Of a stretch of 64,000 nucleotides of DNA, positions 20,706 through 29,005 are shown piece by piece; position 1 is the stretch's first letter, and every line of letters begins with the position of its first letter. The position numbers were made by a program, and so were the translations under genes. Source of the DNA: Bacteroidota bacterium (GTDB taxonomy: Bacteria; Bacteroidota; Bacteroidia; Flavobacteriales; Flavobacteriaceae); the NCBI GenBank assembly GCA_022562895.1, contig JADFOK010000010.1:18473-82472 (forward strand). Reading direction: 5' to 3'. Under the pieces are notes generated by a model. That model was not told where the DNA came from and did not search any database. It saw only the letters and a program-made list of their open reading frames with translations.

Positions 20706-21686
20706 TTACTCAATAAACCCTTGTTTGCGCATCCAGTCGTCATTAAACATTTTACCTACATACCGACTTCCATGATCATGGAAAAGTACTACAACTACAT
20801 CATCTTTGGTAAAATGTTCTTTCAATTGTAATACCCCTTTTACAGCTGCTCCTGCAGAATTCCCTAAGAACATGCCTTCAACTTTTGCTAATTTTTGTGT
20901 GTATACCGCAGCGTCTTTATCGGTTACTTTTGTAAAACCATCAATGATATCGAAGTCTACATTCAGTGGCAGGATGTCTTCACCAATTCCTTCAGTAATG
21001 TATGGATAGATTTCTTTTTTATCGAAGATTCCGGTTTCATGATATTTTTTAAATACACTTCCGTAGGTATCGATTCCCCAGATTTTAATTTTAGGATTTT
21101 GTTCCTTTAGATATTTTCCAACACCTGAAATAGTTCCTCCGGTACCAACTCCAACAACAAAGTGTGTTATTTTACCTTCAGTTTGTTTCCAGATTTCCGG
21201 ACCTGTATATTCGTAATGTGCCAGAGTATTACTTGGATTATCATACTGATTTACAAACCAGCTATTAGGAGTTTCTTCCGCCAACCTCTTTGATACGGAA
21301 TAATACGATCTTGGATCATCGGGTTCAACGTCTGAAGGACAAACCACGACCTTGGCTCCAACGGCACGTAAAACATCCACTTTTTCTTTAGATTGTTTAT
21401 CTCCCATTACAAAAATACATGTATAGCCTTTTACAATAGCAACGAGTGCAAGACCCATCCCTGTATTACCGGAAGTGCCTTCAATAATAATCCCACCAGG
21501 TTTTAGTTTTCCCTGTGCTTCAGCATCTTCAATCATTTTTAATGCCATACGATCTTTTACCGAATTACCCGGATTAAAAGTCTCGTATTTAGCAAGTACT
21601 AAAGCGGGAATTTCGGCAACCAGTTTATTTATTTTTACTAAGGGAGTATTTCCAATAGTCTCTAGTATGTTTTTTGCGTAATGCAT
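20706..21686 (-). CDS. cysteine synthase family protein
   Basis: A 326-residue fold-type II PLP enzyme that makes cysteine from O-acetylserine and sulfide, or a close variant such as cystathionine beta-synthase-like activity. PLP lysine K44 lies in NPGNSVKDR. The substrate loop EGTSGNTGMGLALVA and phosphate loop GVGTGGTISGVGKYL are present. The C-terminal HDHGSRYVGKMFNDDWM is typical of the CysM/CBS-like branch in bacteroidetes. The ATG at 21686 (MHYAKNILETIGNTPLV) fits the family better than a TTG seven codons upstream. Confidence 0.9.
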   Translation of the reverse strand: MHYAKNILETIGNTPLVKINKLVAEIPALVLAKYETFNPGNSVKDRMALKMIEDAEAQGKLKPGGIIIEGTSGNTGMGLALVAIVKGYTCIFVMGDKQSKEKVDVLRAVGAKVVVCPSDVEPDDPRSYYSVSKRLAEETPNSWFVNQYDNPSNTLAHYEYTGPEIWKQTEGKITHFVVGVGTGGTISGVGKYLKEQNPKIKIWGIDTYGSVFKKYHETGIFDKKEIYPYITEGIGEDILPLNVDFDIIDGFTKVTDKDAAVYTQKLAKVEGMFLGNSAGAAVKGVLQLKEHFTKDDVVVVLFHDHGSRYVGKMFNDDWMRKQGFIE

Positions 21687-21704
21687 AGTCTTTTTTAAGC
21701 TGCA

Positions 21705-21712
21705 CAAAAATA
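21705..21712 (-). promoter_or_regulatory. -7 element upstream of cysteine synthase
   Basis: The minus strand reads TATTTTTG, matching TAnnTTTG, about 19 bp before the ATG at 21686. No TTG -33 element is visible. If real, it supports the ATG start over the upstream TTG, which it would overlap. Confidence 0.4.
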
Positions 21713-21765
21713 TAAAACAGGAATGACTTTGTAGAATTCTAGTAAAATATTTTTTGTTCGATTAT

Positions 21766-23001
21766 CTACTCAAACCGTATTGCCTCCACCGGAGAAATTT
21801 TTGAAATTATATAACTCGGAATCAGCAACATAGATAGACAAAGTATAAATGTGCCAACATTTATTACAAATATATATCCAAAATCTAAATATACCGGTGC
21901 TTCGTTTACATAATAAGTGTTTGGGTCGAGTGGAAATAGTTTAAAATATTTTTGAGCTAACAACAGTCCTATTCCAATTAAATTTCCCCAAAATAATCCT
22001 ACAACAATAAGATACGTTGCATTGTAGATAAATATCTTACGAACACTCCAATCACTACTTCCCAAAGCTTTTAAAATACCTATCATTTGAGTTCGCTCCA
22101 ATATTAAAACCAAGAGTGCTGTAATCATATTAATACCTGCCACCAAAATCATAATCCCAATAATGAGGGCAATATTAAAATCGAATAAATCTAGCCATTC
22201 AAAAATAGAATAGTATTTTTCTCTGATGGTTAGTGTGTCGAGTAGACTTCCGGTCTGATTGTAAACTTCCTTACCTATAGCATTTATATTATCAAAATCA
22301 TCAACAAATAGCTCGAAGGCACCTATTTGATCTTCATTCCATTTATTCAGGTGTTGAATGTGACGAATATCAGCAATGAGATATTGCTCATCGAATTGTT
22401 GAAAACCACTGTTGTAAATTCCAACAATAGTAAAACCCCGACTTCGAGGGGGTTTGGAACTATCTTGATTTAAAAAAAAGGTAATTACTTTATCTCCTAG
22501 TTTTAAGTTCATACGGTTAGTCAAAAAAGAAGAAATTAAAATTTCATCGTTCAGTTTTTCTGAAAAATTTGGAAGTTTCCCCTCTACCAAAAATTCTGAA
22601 AAATACTGCCAATCATAATCATCACTAATCCCTTTAACAATCACTCCTTCAAAATCGGTTCCCGTACGAATGATCCCTCCTTTTGAAGCAGTTATCTGAA
22701 TGTGTTTTATTCCTTCAACACTTGTAAATTCTGGATAAAATTCCTGAGTTTTTGAAATAGGTATCTGCGAATCACTTGAAAAATTGGTGTCGAAGTTAGA
22801 AATAATAATATCCCCATTAAAAGCCGAAACCTTATCACGTATTTTATTTTGTAGCCCAACGCCCGTAGCAACAGAGATTAGCATCATAATAATTCCCAAA
22901 GCAATTGCTGTAATGGCAATTTTTATAATTGGTGCCGAAATACTACTTTTATAATCCTTAGCGGAAATGATTCGCCGGGCGATGAAAAATTCGAAATTCA
23001 C
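21766..23001 (-). CDS. FtsX-like ABC transporter permease (LolC/LolE type)
   Basis: A 411-residue inner-membrane protein with the MacB/FtsX layout. It has one N-terminal helix (about residues 27-48, KIAITAIALGIIMMLISVAT), a ~220-residue periplasmic domain and three C-terminal helices. The cytoplasmic LKALGSSDWSVRKIFIYNA segment between helices is a family hallmark. Such permeases extract lipoproteins for outer-membrane sorting with an ATPase partner; no ATPase gene is adjacent. The GTG start at 23001 (VNFEFFIARRI) is preferred, because earlier starts add a non-homologous tail and invade the divergent lipoprotein gene. Confidence 0.87.
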   Translation of the reverse strand: MNFEFFIARRIISAKDYKSSISAPIIKIAITAIALGIIMMLISVATGVGLQNKIRDKVSAFNGDIIISNFDTNFSSDSQIPISKTQEFYPEFTSVEGIKHIQITASKGGIIRTGTDFEGVIVKGISDDYDWQYFSEFLVEGKLPNFSEKLNDEILISSFLTNRMNLKLGDKVITFFLNQDSSKPPRSRGFTIVGIYNSGFQQFDEQYLIADIRHIQHLNKWNEDQIGAFELFVDDFDNINAIGKEVYNQTGSLLDTLTIREKYYSIFEWLDLFDFNIALIIGIMILVAGINMITALLVLILERTQMIGILKALGSSDWSVRKIFIYNATYLIVVGLFWGNLIGIGLLLAQKYFKLFPLDPNTYYVNEAPVYLDFGYIFVINVGTFILCLSMLLIPSYIISKISPVEAIRFE

Positions 23002-23011
23002 GTGTTTGCTT

Positions 23012-24316
23012 ATGCCTTTATCTTTTTTCAAAAGTACATTATTAATATTTCTTTTTATCGAAATATCTTGTGGCTCTGGTATGGAAAAAAAGATCGTTAA
23101 TCCGGAAATAATTCCGCAAAATTCCAATAACTATCAAAACCAGCATGATAACTCAGGTAAAGATCCAATTATTGTAGGTGCCAATCAGTTTAGCAACTAT
23201 TATACAACCCTTAGAGGGAAAAAAATTGGTATTGTTGCAAATCAGACCAGTGTAGTAGTTGATTCACTTTTGACTTTTTTTGAAAATCCCATTGTAAGTA
23301 AAGAAGGTGAGAAGGTAGAAGAATACCACCTTGTAGATTTTTTACTAGCCTTCGATATTGATATCTCAAGCGTCTTTGCACCAGAACATGGTTTCAGAGG
23401 TACTGCAGATGCCGGAGAAGTTGTAAAGGACGGTAGGGATAACATAACAGGATTACCTGTTTTTTCGCTATACGGCAAAAATAAAAAACCCACCCCACAA
23501 CAATTGAAAGACATCGATATCATGGTCTTCGATATTCAAGATGTGGGTGCTCGTTTCTACACCTACATTTCTACATTACATTACATAATGGAGGCCTGCG
23601 CTGAAAATAATATCCCCTTACTCATTCTAGACCGACCCAACCCCAACGGACATTTTATTGATGGTCCAATACTGGAACAACAATACAAAAGTTTTGTCGG
23701 TATGCATCCCGTTCCTGTGGTTCACGGAATGACCATCGGTGAATATGCTCAAATGATCAATGGCGAAGAATGGTTGGCAAATGGAATTCAATGCGATATC
23801 ACCATTGTCAAAATAGAAAATTACACCCATCAAACCAAGTATTCATTACCTATAAAACCATCGCCTAACTTACCCAACGACGTTGCTATAAACCTATACC
23901 CAAGTCTGTGCTTTTTTGAGGGTACCCTACTTAGTGCCGGACGTGGCACAGAGATGCAATTTCAGGTCTTTGGAGCACCTTCGCTACCCCAAAAATATTA
24001 TCCTTTTACTTTCACTCCACAAACCAATGAAGGTGCAAAATATCCCAAGTTTATAAATGAGCTATGTTATGGAAAAGACCTTCGGAATTCTAAAAGATTA
24101 AATAGGTTAAACCTGGAATGGCTTATAGAAGCTTATGTTTCCACAGGTAAAAATAAAGAATTCTTCACGCCTTACTTTACTAAATTAGCGGGTACAACCA
24201 AATTGCAGGAACTTATAGAAAAGGGGTATACCTATCGAGAAATAAGGAAAACCTGGTTACAAGGATTGGAAGATTACGATAAGATGCGAAGTAGTTATCT
24301 TTTATATGGAAGGTAA
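23012..24316 (+). CDS. NamZ-like exo-beta-N-acetylmuramidase lipoprotein (DUF1343)
   Basis: A 434-residue protein of the DUF1343/NamZ family (GH171), which removes terminal MurNAc from peptidoglycan fragments. From the ATG at 23012 a clean lipoprotein signal is seen (MPLSFFKSTLLIFLFIEISC), with the lipid-carrying Cys at residue 20. Family stretches include GKKIGIVANQTS, VFAPEHGFRGTADAGE, MVFDIQDVGARFYTYIST and LDRPNPNGH. The ATG lies only 10 bp from the GTG of the divergent permease gene. It probably serves cell-wall recycling; surface or periplasmic orientation is not known. Confidence 0.9.
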   Translation: MPLSFFKSTLLIFLFIEISCGSGMEKKIVNPEIIPQNSNNYQNQHDNSGKDPIIVGANQFSNYYTTLRGKKIGIVANQTSVVVDSLLTFFENPIVSKEGEKVEEYHLVDFLLAFDIDISSVFAPEHGFRGTADAGEVVKDGRDNITGLPVFSLYGKNKKPTPQQLKDIDIMVFDIQDVGARFYTYISTLHYIMEACAENNIPLLILDRPNPNGHFIDGPILEQQYKSFVGMHPVPVVHGMTIGEYAQMINGEEWLANGIQCDITIVKIENYTHQTKYSLPIKPSPNLPNDVAINLYPSLCFFEGTLLSAGRGTEMQFQVFGAPSLPQKYYPFTFTPQTNEGAKYPKFINELCYGKDLRNSKRLNRLNLEWLIEAYVSTGKNKEFFTPYFTKLAGTTKLQELIEKGYTYREIRKTWLQGLEDYDKMRSSYLLYGR

Positions 24317-24350
24317 TTTATAGACAGAATTTAGCTTTTATGTACACAAA

Positions 24351-24887
24351 TTATCCAAATCTTACATTTGACTTACTTCTTCTTTCTGAATACTGAATGG
24401 GCAACCGCTTTTTCATTTCCTCCACTATATTAAAAGCAGCGGGGCAGATTGCAACATTTTCTAATGTCAGATTTGATATTTGATAAAATTTCTTTCGATT
24501 GGTATGGGGATATTCTCGACAGGCTTTGGGACGAACATCATAAATATTACACTTATTATCTACGCCTAAAAACACGCAGGGTACACTTTTAAATGAAAAC
24601 TCATTATCATCACCAACCTCCAAATAGGTAATTATAAATTTTTGTTCTTTCATTCGAAAATGTTTCGCTATACGAGCTATATCTTTATCAATTATCAATG
24701 GTGCTGTGGTCTTACAACAATTAGCACAGGTTAAACAATCGGTACGTTCAAACTCTTTATCATGCAACTCAACCATTAGAGTATCAAGATGTTTAGGTGG
24801 TTTTTTCTTCAGCTTAGTAAAGAATTTTTTATCCTCCTTATGCCTATCTTTGGCTCGTTGTGGTAACTTTTTTATAATGTCTTGCAT
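24351..24887 (-). CDS. YkgJ family cysteine-cluster protein
   Basis: A 178-residue protein with the CxxCxxCC type cluster (CLTCANCC) and later CVFLGVDNKCNIYDVRPKAC, the pattern of the YkgJ/zinc- or iron-chelating family. The cysteines probably bind metal or an Fe-S centre; the substrate is unknown. The ATG at 24887 (MQDIIKKLPQRAKDR) is preferred to a TTG three codons upstream. It converges with the NamZ-like gene and diverges from the methyltransferase gene. Confidence 0.85.
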   Translation of the reverse strand: MQDIIKKLPQRAKDRHKEDKKFFTKLKKKPPKHLDTLMVELHDKEFERTDCLTCANCCKTTAPLIIDKDIARIAKHFRMKEQKFIITYLEVGDDNEFSFKSVPCVFLGVDNKCNIYDVRPKACREYPHTNRKKFYQISNLTLENVAICPAAFNIVEEMKKRLPIQYSERRSKSNVRFG

Positions 24888-24975
24888 AGCGATCAAAAAT
24901 AGTTAAAAGTTGATTAACCGTTGAAATGTTTAATGTTATTAAATTCTAACTATCAAACCATCTAAAAATCTAACA

Positions 24976-25689
24976 ATGAGTGATATTTTCGGAAAAGCGT
25001 TATTGGATTATCAACACGGAAAATATACTGAGGACATTCGTACAGAGACCAATATCAGTGAAGAAGATATATTACCCCTACCCTATCTTTTTAGGAGTTT
25101 TTCTGAAATGCCCCCCATAGAAAAAAAGGCTCTGCAACTTTCTAAAGGCAAAGTACTTGACGTTGGTTGTGGTGCCGGAAATCACTCTTTATATCTACAG
25201 AAAAAAGGATTTGAAGTTACGGCAATCGATACCTCAAAAGGAGCTATAGATGTATGCAGGCTGCGAGGTGTAAAAGATGCAAGATATGGTGACATACTTC
25301 AGTTGGAAAACGAAAAATATGATACTATACTACTTCTTATGAATGGCACAGGGATCTTTCAGAAACTAGAATTTGTAAATAAATATCTTCAGTATTTGAA
25401 ATCATTACTAGCACACAAGGGACAAATATTAATAGATTCCAGCGACTTACGGTATATGTATGATGAAGGAAGTATTATGATACCTGGTGAACTTCCATAC
25501 TACGGTGAATTACTATATACCGTTCACTACAAACAATGGACCAGCGAAACCTTCAATTTACTCTATATGGACAAAAAGACCTTTGAAAATGCCTGTGAAA
25601 CAAACGGACTTTCTTTTGAAGTAATTACAATGGGTAAAAACTTCGACTATCTTGCAAGACTTACTATTGGGGAGAGTAGCCACTCTTAA
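24976..25689 (+). CDS. class I SAM-dependent methyltransferase
   Basis: A 237-residue Rossmann-fold methyltransferase. Motif I VLDVGCGAGNH (residues 60-70) binds SAM; the acidic residue after strand 2 lies in VTAIDTSKGAIDVC and motif IV is YDTILLLMNGTGIF. No substrate-specific domain is seen, so the target is unknown. The last 26 bp overlap the 3' end of the convergent DUF2059 gene. Confidence 0.88.
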   Translation: MSDIFGKALLDYQHGKYTEDIRTETNISEEDILPLPYLFRSFSEMPPIEKKALQLSKGKVLDVGCGAGNHSLYLQKKGFEVTAIDTSKGAIDVCRLRGVKDARYGDILQLENEKYDTILLLMNGTGIFQKLEFVNKYLQYLKSLLAHKGQILIDSSDLRYMYDEGSIMIPGELPYYGELLYTVHYKQWTSETFNLLYMDKKTFENACETNGLSFEVITMGKNFDYLARLTIGESSHS

Positions 25690-26194
25690 CTAGTGTCCCC
25701 ATTTTTTCTGAAAATAAATCACGTTTCCAATTGGCTATAATATCGGTAATGTCTGTTGATAGTTCTGCCTGCTTGGTTTCAATTTTCAATCCGATATCAC
25801 TTTCAAGAAAGACTTTTATTTCTTCATTTTGAGCTTCAGTAAGGGTTTTGGGATTCACTAGCATAGTCTGTGCAGCTTCGGTTTTATAAAATGCAGTCAT
25901 TAACACAATATCCTCTTCGTTAAAATGCTTTCTATACGCAAAGGCTAAAAACGGAATTAATTCGTTTATTTTCTCTTCTTTATCTGTTTTTAATTCCTTC
26001 CAAAAATCCTCTGGAACATTAGCAGTTTCGAATCGGTTAATCAATATCTCTAATGTTTGATCATAAACTTTACTATATTTTGCCGGTGTACCATTTAGGT
26101 AAAGACAGTCAATAATAATTTTCTGGAACGAATCAACTTGTCCGAAAACCGAAAAACAAATTGTTAAAAAAATCGTTAAAATAAAGAATCTCAT
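25664..26194 (-). CDS. exported DUF2059 domain protein
   Basis: A 176-residue protein with an N-terminal signal peptide (MRFFILTIFLTICFSVFGQ) and an all-helical DUF2059-like region. The conserved part around FNEEDIVLMTAFYKTEAAQT (about residues 94-113) is characteristic. The family occurs widely in periplasmic proteins with unknown function. Its 3' end overlaps the methyltransferase gene by 26 bp, and its promoter region is shared with the divergent metalloprotease gene. Confidence 0.82.
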   Translation of the reverse strand: MRFFILTIFLTICFSVFGQVDSFQKIIIDCLYLNGTPAKYSKVYDQTLEILINRFETANVPEDFWKELKTDKEEKINELIPFLAFAYRKHFNEEDIVLMTAFYKTEAAQTMLVNPKTLTEAQNEEIKVFLESDIGLKIETKQAELSTDITDIIANWKRDLFSEKMGTLVKSGYSPQ

Positions 26195-26217
26195 TTTTAT
26201 TATGTCTATTTAAAGTT

Positions 26218-26225
26218 TATGTTTG
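26218..26225 (+). promoter_or_regulatory. -7 element for the metalloprotease gene
   Basis: TATGTTTG matches TAnnTTTG and lies 21 bp before the ATG at 26247. It sits in the centre of an inverted repeat, AAGTTTA (26213-26219) and TAAACTT (26226-26232), which could be an operator. Confidence 0.45.
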
Positions 26226-26233
26226 TAAACTTA

Positions 26234-26241
26234 CAAAAATA
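26234..26241 (-). promoter_or_regulatory. -7 element for the DUF2059 gene
   Basis: The minus strand reads TATTTTTG (TAnnTTTG match) 39 bp before the DUF2059 ATG. It is back to back with the plus-strand -7 element at 26218-26225, so the two promoters overlap. Confidence 0.4.
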
Positions 26242-26246
26242 AAAAC

Positions 26247-27014
26247 ATGAAGTTTCCCTATTATAAACTCCTAATTCTATTATTTCCATTTCTTGTACTT
26301 ACTTCATGTAAAAATGATGATACAGAAGAAATTGTAACCGACCCTCATGCCGAAAATCTAAAGCCCCTAGGTACTTCTGCAGAGGATATCCTATCAAACG
26401 ACACCTATACAAGTTTAACTGTGGAGTTTGCTTATTCCAATGAGTATAGGCCCCTGCAAGAAACAATAGATAATTTTAGAGACTTTTTAAATGCAAGACT
26501 TAACAAGCCCGGAGGCATCACTTTTGTTGAAACCGTAATAATTACTCCCCTGGAAAGTAATTATACAATTTCTGAAATTAAAGAATTAGAAGCAGAGAAA
26601 AGAACTAAATATACCTCAGGAAATAATATTGCTTTATTTATATTTTTTGCAAATGCTAATTTTCAAAATGACACCAACTCGTCCGTAACACTCGGGACTG
26701 CATATTTGAATACCTCGATTGTTATTTTCGAAAAAACACTCAGGGAAATTAGTGACACTCAGGGAATTGACCTCTTTATTTTAGAAGCTTCAACCCTACA
26801 ACACGAATTTGGACACATACTAGCTCTTGTTAACCTACTCAATGATGATATCCACCAAGTTCATGAGGATCCACTTCATGAGCATCATTGTGTTGTAGAA
26901 GAATGCCTTATGTACTTTGAAAGTACCAGTACCCGTTCACTTTTAAAAAGTAGAAGTATTCCAGAACTTGATCCTCTTTGTATAGCAGATCTACAGGCAA
27001 AGGGAGGAATATAA
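26247..27014 (+). CDS. archaemetzincin-like membrane metalloprotease lipoprotein
   Basis: A 255-residue lipoprotein (lipobox LTSC, Cys21) with a zinc-protease motif HEFGH at residues 186-190. It continues HEFGHILALVN, so the usual third metzincin ligand (HExxHxxGxxH) is Asn196. A later CVVEECLMY (C215, C220, M222) recalls the Cx4CxM Met-turn of archaemetzincins. Bacteroidete 'membrane metalloproteases' share this layout. Proteolytic activity is likely but not assured, given the missing third histidine; nearby His residues (HQVHEDPLHEHH, 203-214) may substitute. Confidence 0.78.
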   Translation: MKFPYYKLLILLFPFLVLTSCKNDDTEEIVTDPHAENLKPLGTSAEDILSNDTYTSLTVEFAYSNEYRPLQETIDNFRDFLNARLNKPGGITFVETVIITPLESNYTISEIKELEAEKRTKYTSGNNIALFIFFANANFQNDTNSSVTLGTAYLNTSIVIFEKTLREISDTQGIDLFILEASTLQHEFGHILALVNLLNDDIHQVHEDPLHEHHCVVEECLMYFESTSTRSLLKSRSIPELDPLCIADLQAKGGI

Positions 27015-27021
27015 TTGAGTA

Positions 27022-28656
27022 TTAGATCTTTTTTATAAACACCTTTTTACCCTGTATAAACGTCAGCAACACTTTTACATCAGGAATCTCATTTTCGGGG
27101 ATGGTCATTATATCTTTTTCCAATACTATAAAATCGGCAAATTTTCCCACCTCGATACTGCCTTTTTCACCTTCTTCGAAATTTGCATAAGCTGCCCAAA
27201 TAGTCATACCTTTTAATGTCTCTTCTCTGGATAATGCATCTTCTATTCTAAACCCACCCTCCGGAAAATTCTGCAGATCTTTCCTGGCTACTGCGGCATA
27301 AAAGGTATACATAGGATTGACTTGTTCTACAGGGAAGTCGGTTCCCAAAGCAATTATTCCAGCTTTTTCCAGTATAGTCTTATAAGCATAGGCTCCCTTA
27401 ATACGGTCTGGTCCAAGTCTATCTTCGGCCCAATACATATCACTGGTAGCGTGGGTAGGTTGCACAGAGGGAATAATATTTCTCGAAAAGTAAGCTACAT
27501 CTGAAAGTGATAATACTTGAGCATGTTCTACTCTCCAGCGAGCATCTTTTTTTCCGTCCAGTACTTTTTTATAGGTTCTTAGTACCGATATATTTGCAGA
27601 GTCACCAATGGCGTGGGTATTCATTTGATATCCGGCATCAACTATTCGTTTCGCCAATGATTCCAAACTATCCATAGGCGTCATCATCACACCAAAATGT
27701 CCGGTTAGGTCACTATATTCTTCTCGTAAAGCAGCTCCTCTGGAACCCAATGCACCATCTGCATATACCTTTACAGAACGTACATTCAATCGTTCGGTTT
27801 TTATGATACCCCTTTCAAAAAAATAATCCAGATTTTCTTTTTTATTAGACACCATAGCATAAATCCGTAATGAGAAATCTCCTGCCAGTTGTAAGCTATC
27901 TATCAACTCAATTATATCCCTATCCAATCCTGCGTCATCTACAGTTGTGAGTCCAAGTCCAATACATATTTTTTCGGCTTCTTTTAGGGCTTGAATTTTT
28001 CTTCTTGTAGAAAGTTCCGGGATGATTTCATTAACAAGTTCCATGGGACTGTCGATGAGAATTCCGGTTAATTCACCATTTTGTATTATAATTTTGCCTC
28101 CTGTTACTTTAGTTTCAATAGTGATACCTGCCATTTCCAACGTTTTGGAATTTACCAGATAGGCATGACCATCTATTCTTTTTAATGCCACCGGAGTGTT
28201 AGGGAATAGGGAATCTAATTTTTCCTTAGTGGGATATTCTTTGATTTCCCAGTCGTTTTGATCCCAACCTCTACCTTCGATAAAATTTGAATTCTTTTCT
28301 TCTTGAAAAGCCATAACACGTTCTATCACCTCATCAAAACTAGTAGTTCCAACAAGATCTACATTCTGATAATACAAACCTAAATTAAACAAATGAGCAT
28401 GTGCATCTATAAGTCCGGGAAGGATAGTTCTCCCTTTAGCATCAAAAGTTTCAACAGGATCATATTTAGCCTCAAGTTCAGACGAATTACCAATCTCCAG
28501 AATAATACCGTCCTTAATGACAAAGGCTTCTATGATATCGAAATTGGTGTTGACTGTATAGACATTGGCTTTTTTAATTAGCAGGTCTGCAGGTAGTTTA
28601 TCTGATTTACAAGCTAAAATCAATAAGACCAAAGTAAGAAATAGAAGTTTTTTCAT
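27022..28656 (-). CDS. amidohydrolase family lipoprotein (YtcJ-like)
   Basis: A 544-residue metal-dependent amidohydrolase of the YtcJ type. The N-terminus MKKLLFLTLVLLILACKSDK carries a lipobox (LILAC, Cys16), placing it on a membrane. Metal-binding motifs GLIDAHAHLFNLG, WRVEHAQVLS and ALGTDFPVEQVNP are in order, with a C-terminal beta domain (GSIEVGKFADFIVLEKDI). Substrates of YtcJ-like enzymes are mostly unknown. It converges with the metalloprotease gene (7 bp apart). Confidence 0.9.
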   Translation of the reverse strand: MKKLLFLTLVLLILACKSDKLPADLLIKKANVYTVNTNFDIIEAFVIKDGIILEIGNSSELEAKYDPVETFDAKGRTILPGLIDAHAHLFNLGLYYQNVDLVGTTSFDEVIERVMAFQEEKNSNFIEGRGWDQNDWEIKEYPTKEKLDSLFPNTPVALKRIDGHAYLVNSKTLEMAGITIETKVTGGKIIIQNGELTGILIDSPMELVNEIIPELSTRRKIQALKEAEKICIGLGLTTVDDAGLDRDIIELIDSLQLAGDFSLRIYAMVSNKKENLDYFFERGIIKTERLNVRSVKVYADGALGSRGAALREEYSDLTGHFGVMMTPMDSLESLAKRIVDAGYQMNTHAIGDSANISVLRTYKKVLDGKKDARWRVEHAQVLSLSDVAYFSRNIIPSVQPTHATSDMYWAEDRLGPDRIKGAYAYKTILEKAGIIALGTDFPVEQVNPMYTFYAAVARKDLQNFPEGGFRIEDALSREETLKGMTIWAAYANFEEGEKGSIEVGKFADFIVLEKDIMTIPENEIPDVKVLLTFIQGKKVFIKKI

Positions 28657-28741
28657 TTTAGATTTTTTATAATGTCCGTAAAAATAAATATAATGATCTT
28701 ATTATTCCGAATACTTTTAAAAATTAATTTCAGAAAATTTA

Positions 28742-29005
28742 CTAAGAAGGTTGTTTATAAAGGATCAAAAATATTATTAAATAGGATAATAGTCCAATGA
28801 TAGGTAAACCAATAAATATGGTGAGTATTCCAGATTTCAAACTTAAGGTATTTCCCTTTGGAGAAAATTTTTTAAGTACCTCTCTAAGTATTATATAAAT
28901 AAATAAACTAGTAACGAAAAATATCACATAGGTCAATGGGTGAATATCTAAAAAAGAATTTAAAAATTCGCTGAGAAAAAGTTTAATACTTTCCAAAATT
29001 ACCAA
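28742..29005 (-). CDS. small two-helix membrane protein, unknown
   Basis: An 87-residue protein with two predicted membrane helices (LTYVIFFVTSLFIYIILREV and SGILTIFIGLPIIGLLSYLI) and no recognised family. It starts at a TTG that overlaps the stop of the barrel gene (TTGGTAA), so translation is probably coupled to it. No ATG is available in the frame. Its position suggests a link to the TPR/barrel pair. Confidence 0.55.
   Translation of the reverse strand: MVILESIKLFLSEFLNSFLDIHPLTYVIFFVTSLFIYIILREVLKKFSPKGNTLSLKSGILTIFIGLPIIGLLSYLIIFLILYKQPS

Noticed and set aside
22967..23011. Longer N-terminus of the NamZ-like gene (starts at 22967 or 22982)
   Set aside because: It would put extra residues before a perfect lipoprotein signal and overlap the divergent permease start; ATG 23012 is better.
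23002..23127. Upstream extension of the FtsX-like permease
   Set aside because: The 42 extra codons are antisense to the lipoprotein gene and do not resemble the family; GTG 23001 matches the usual N-terminus.
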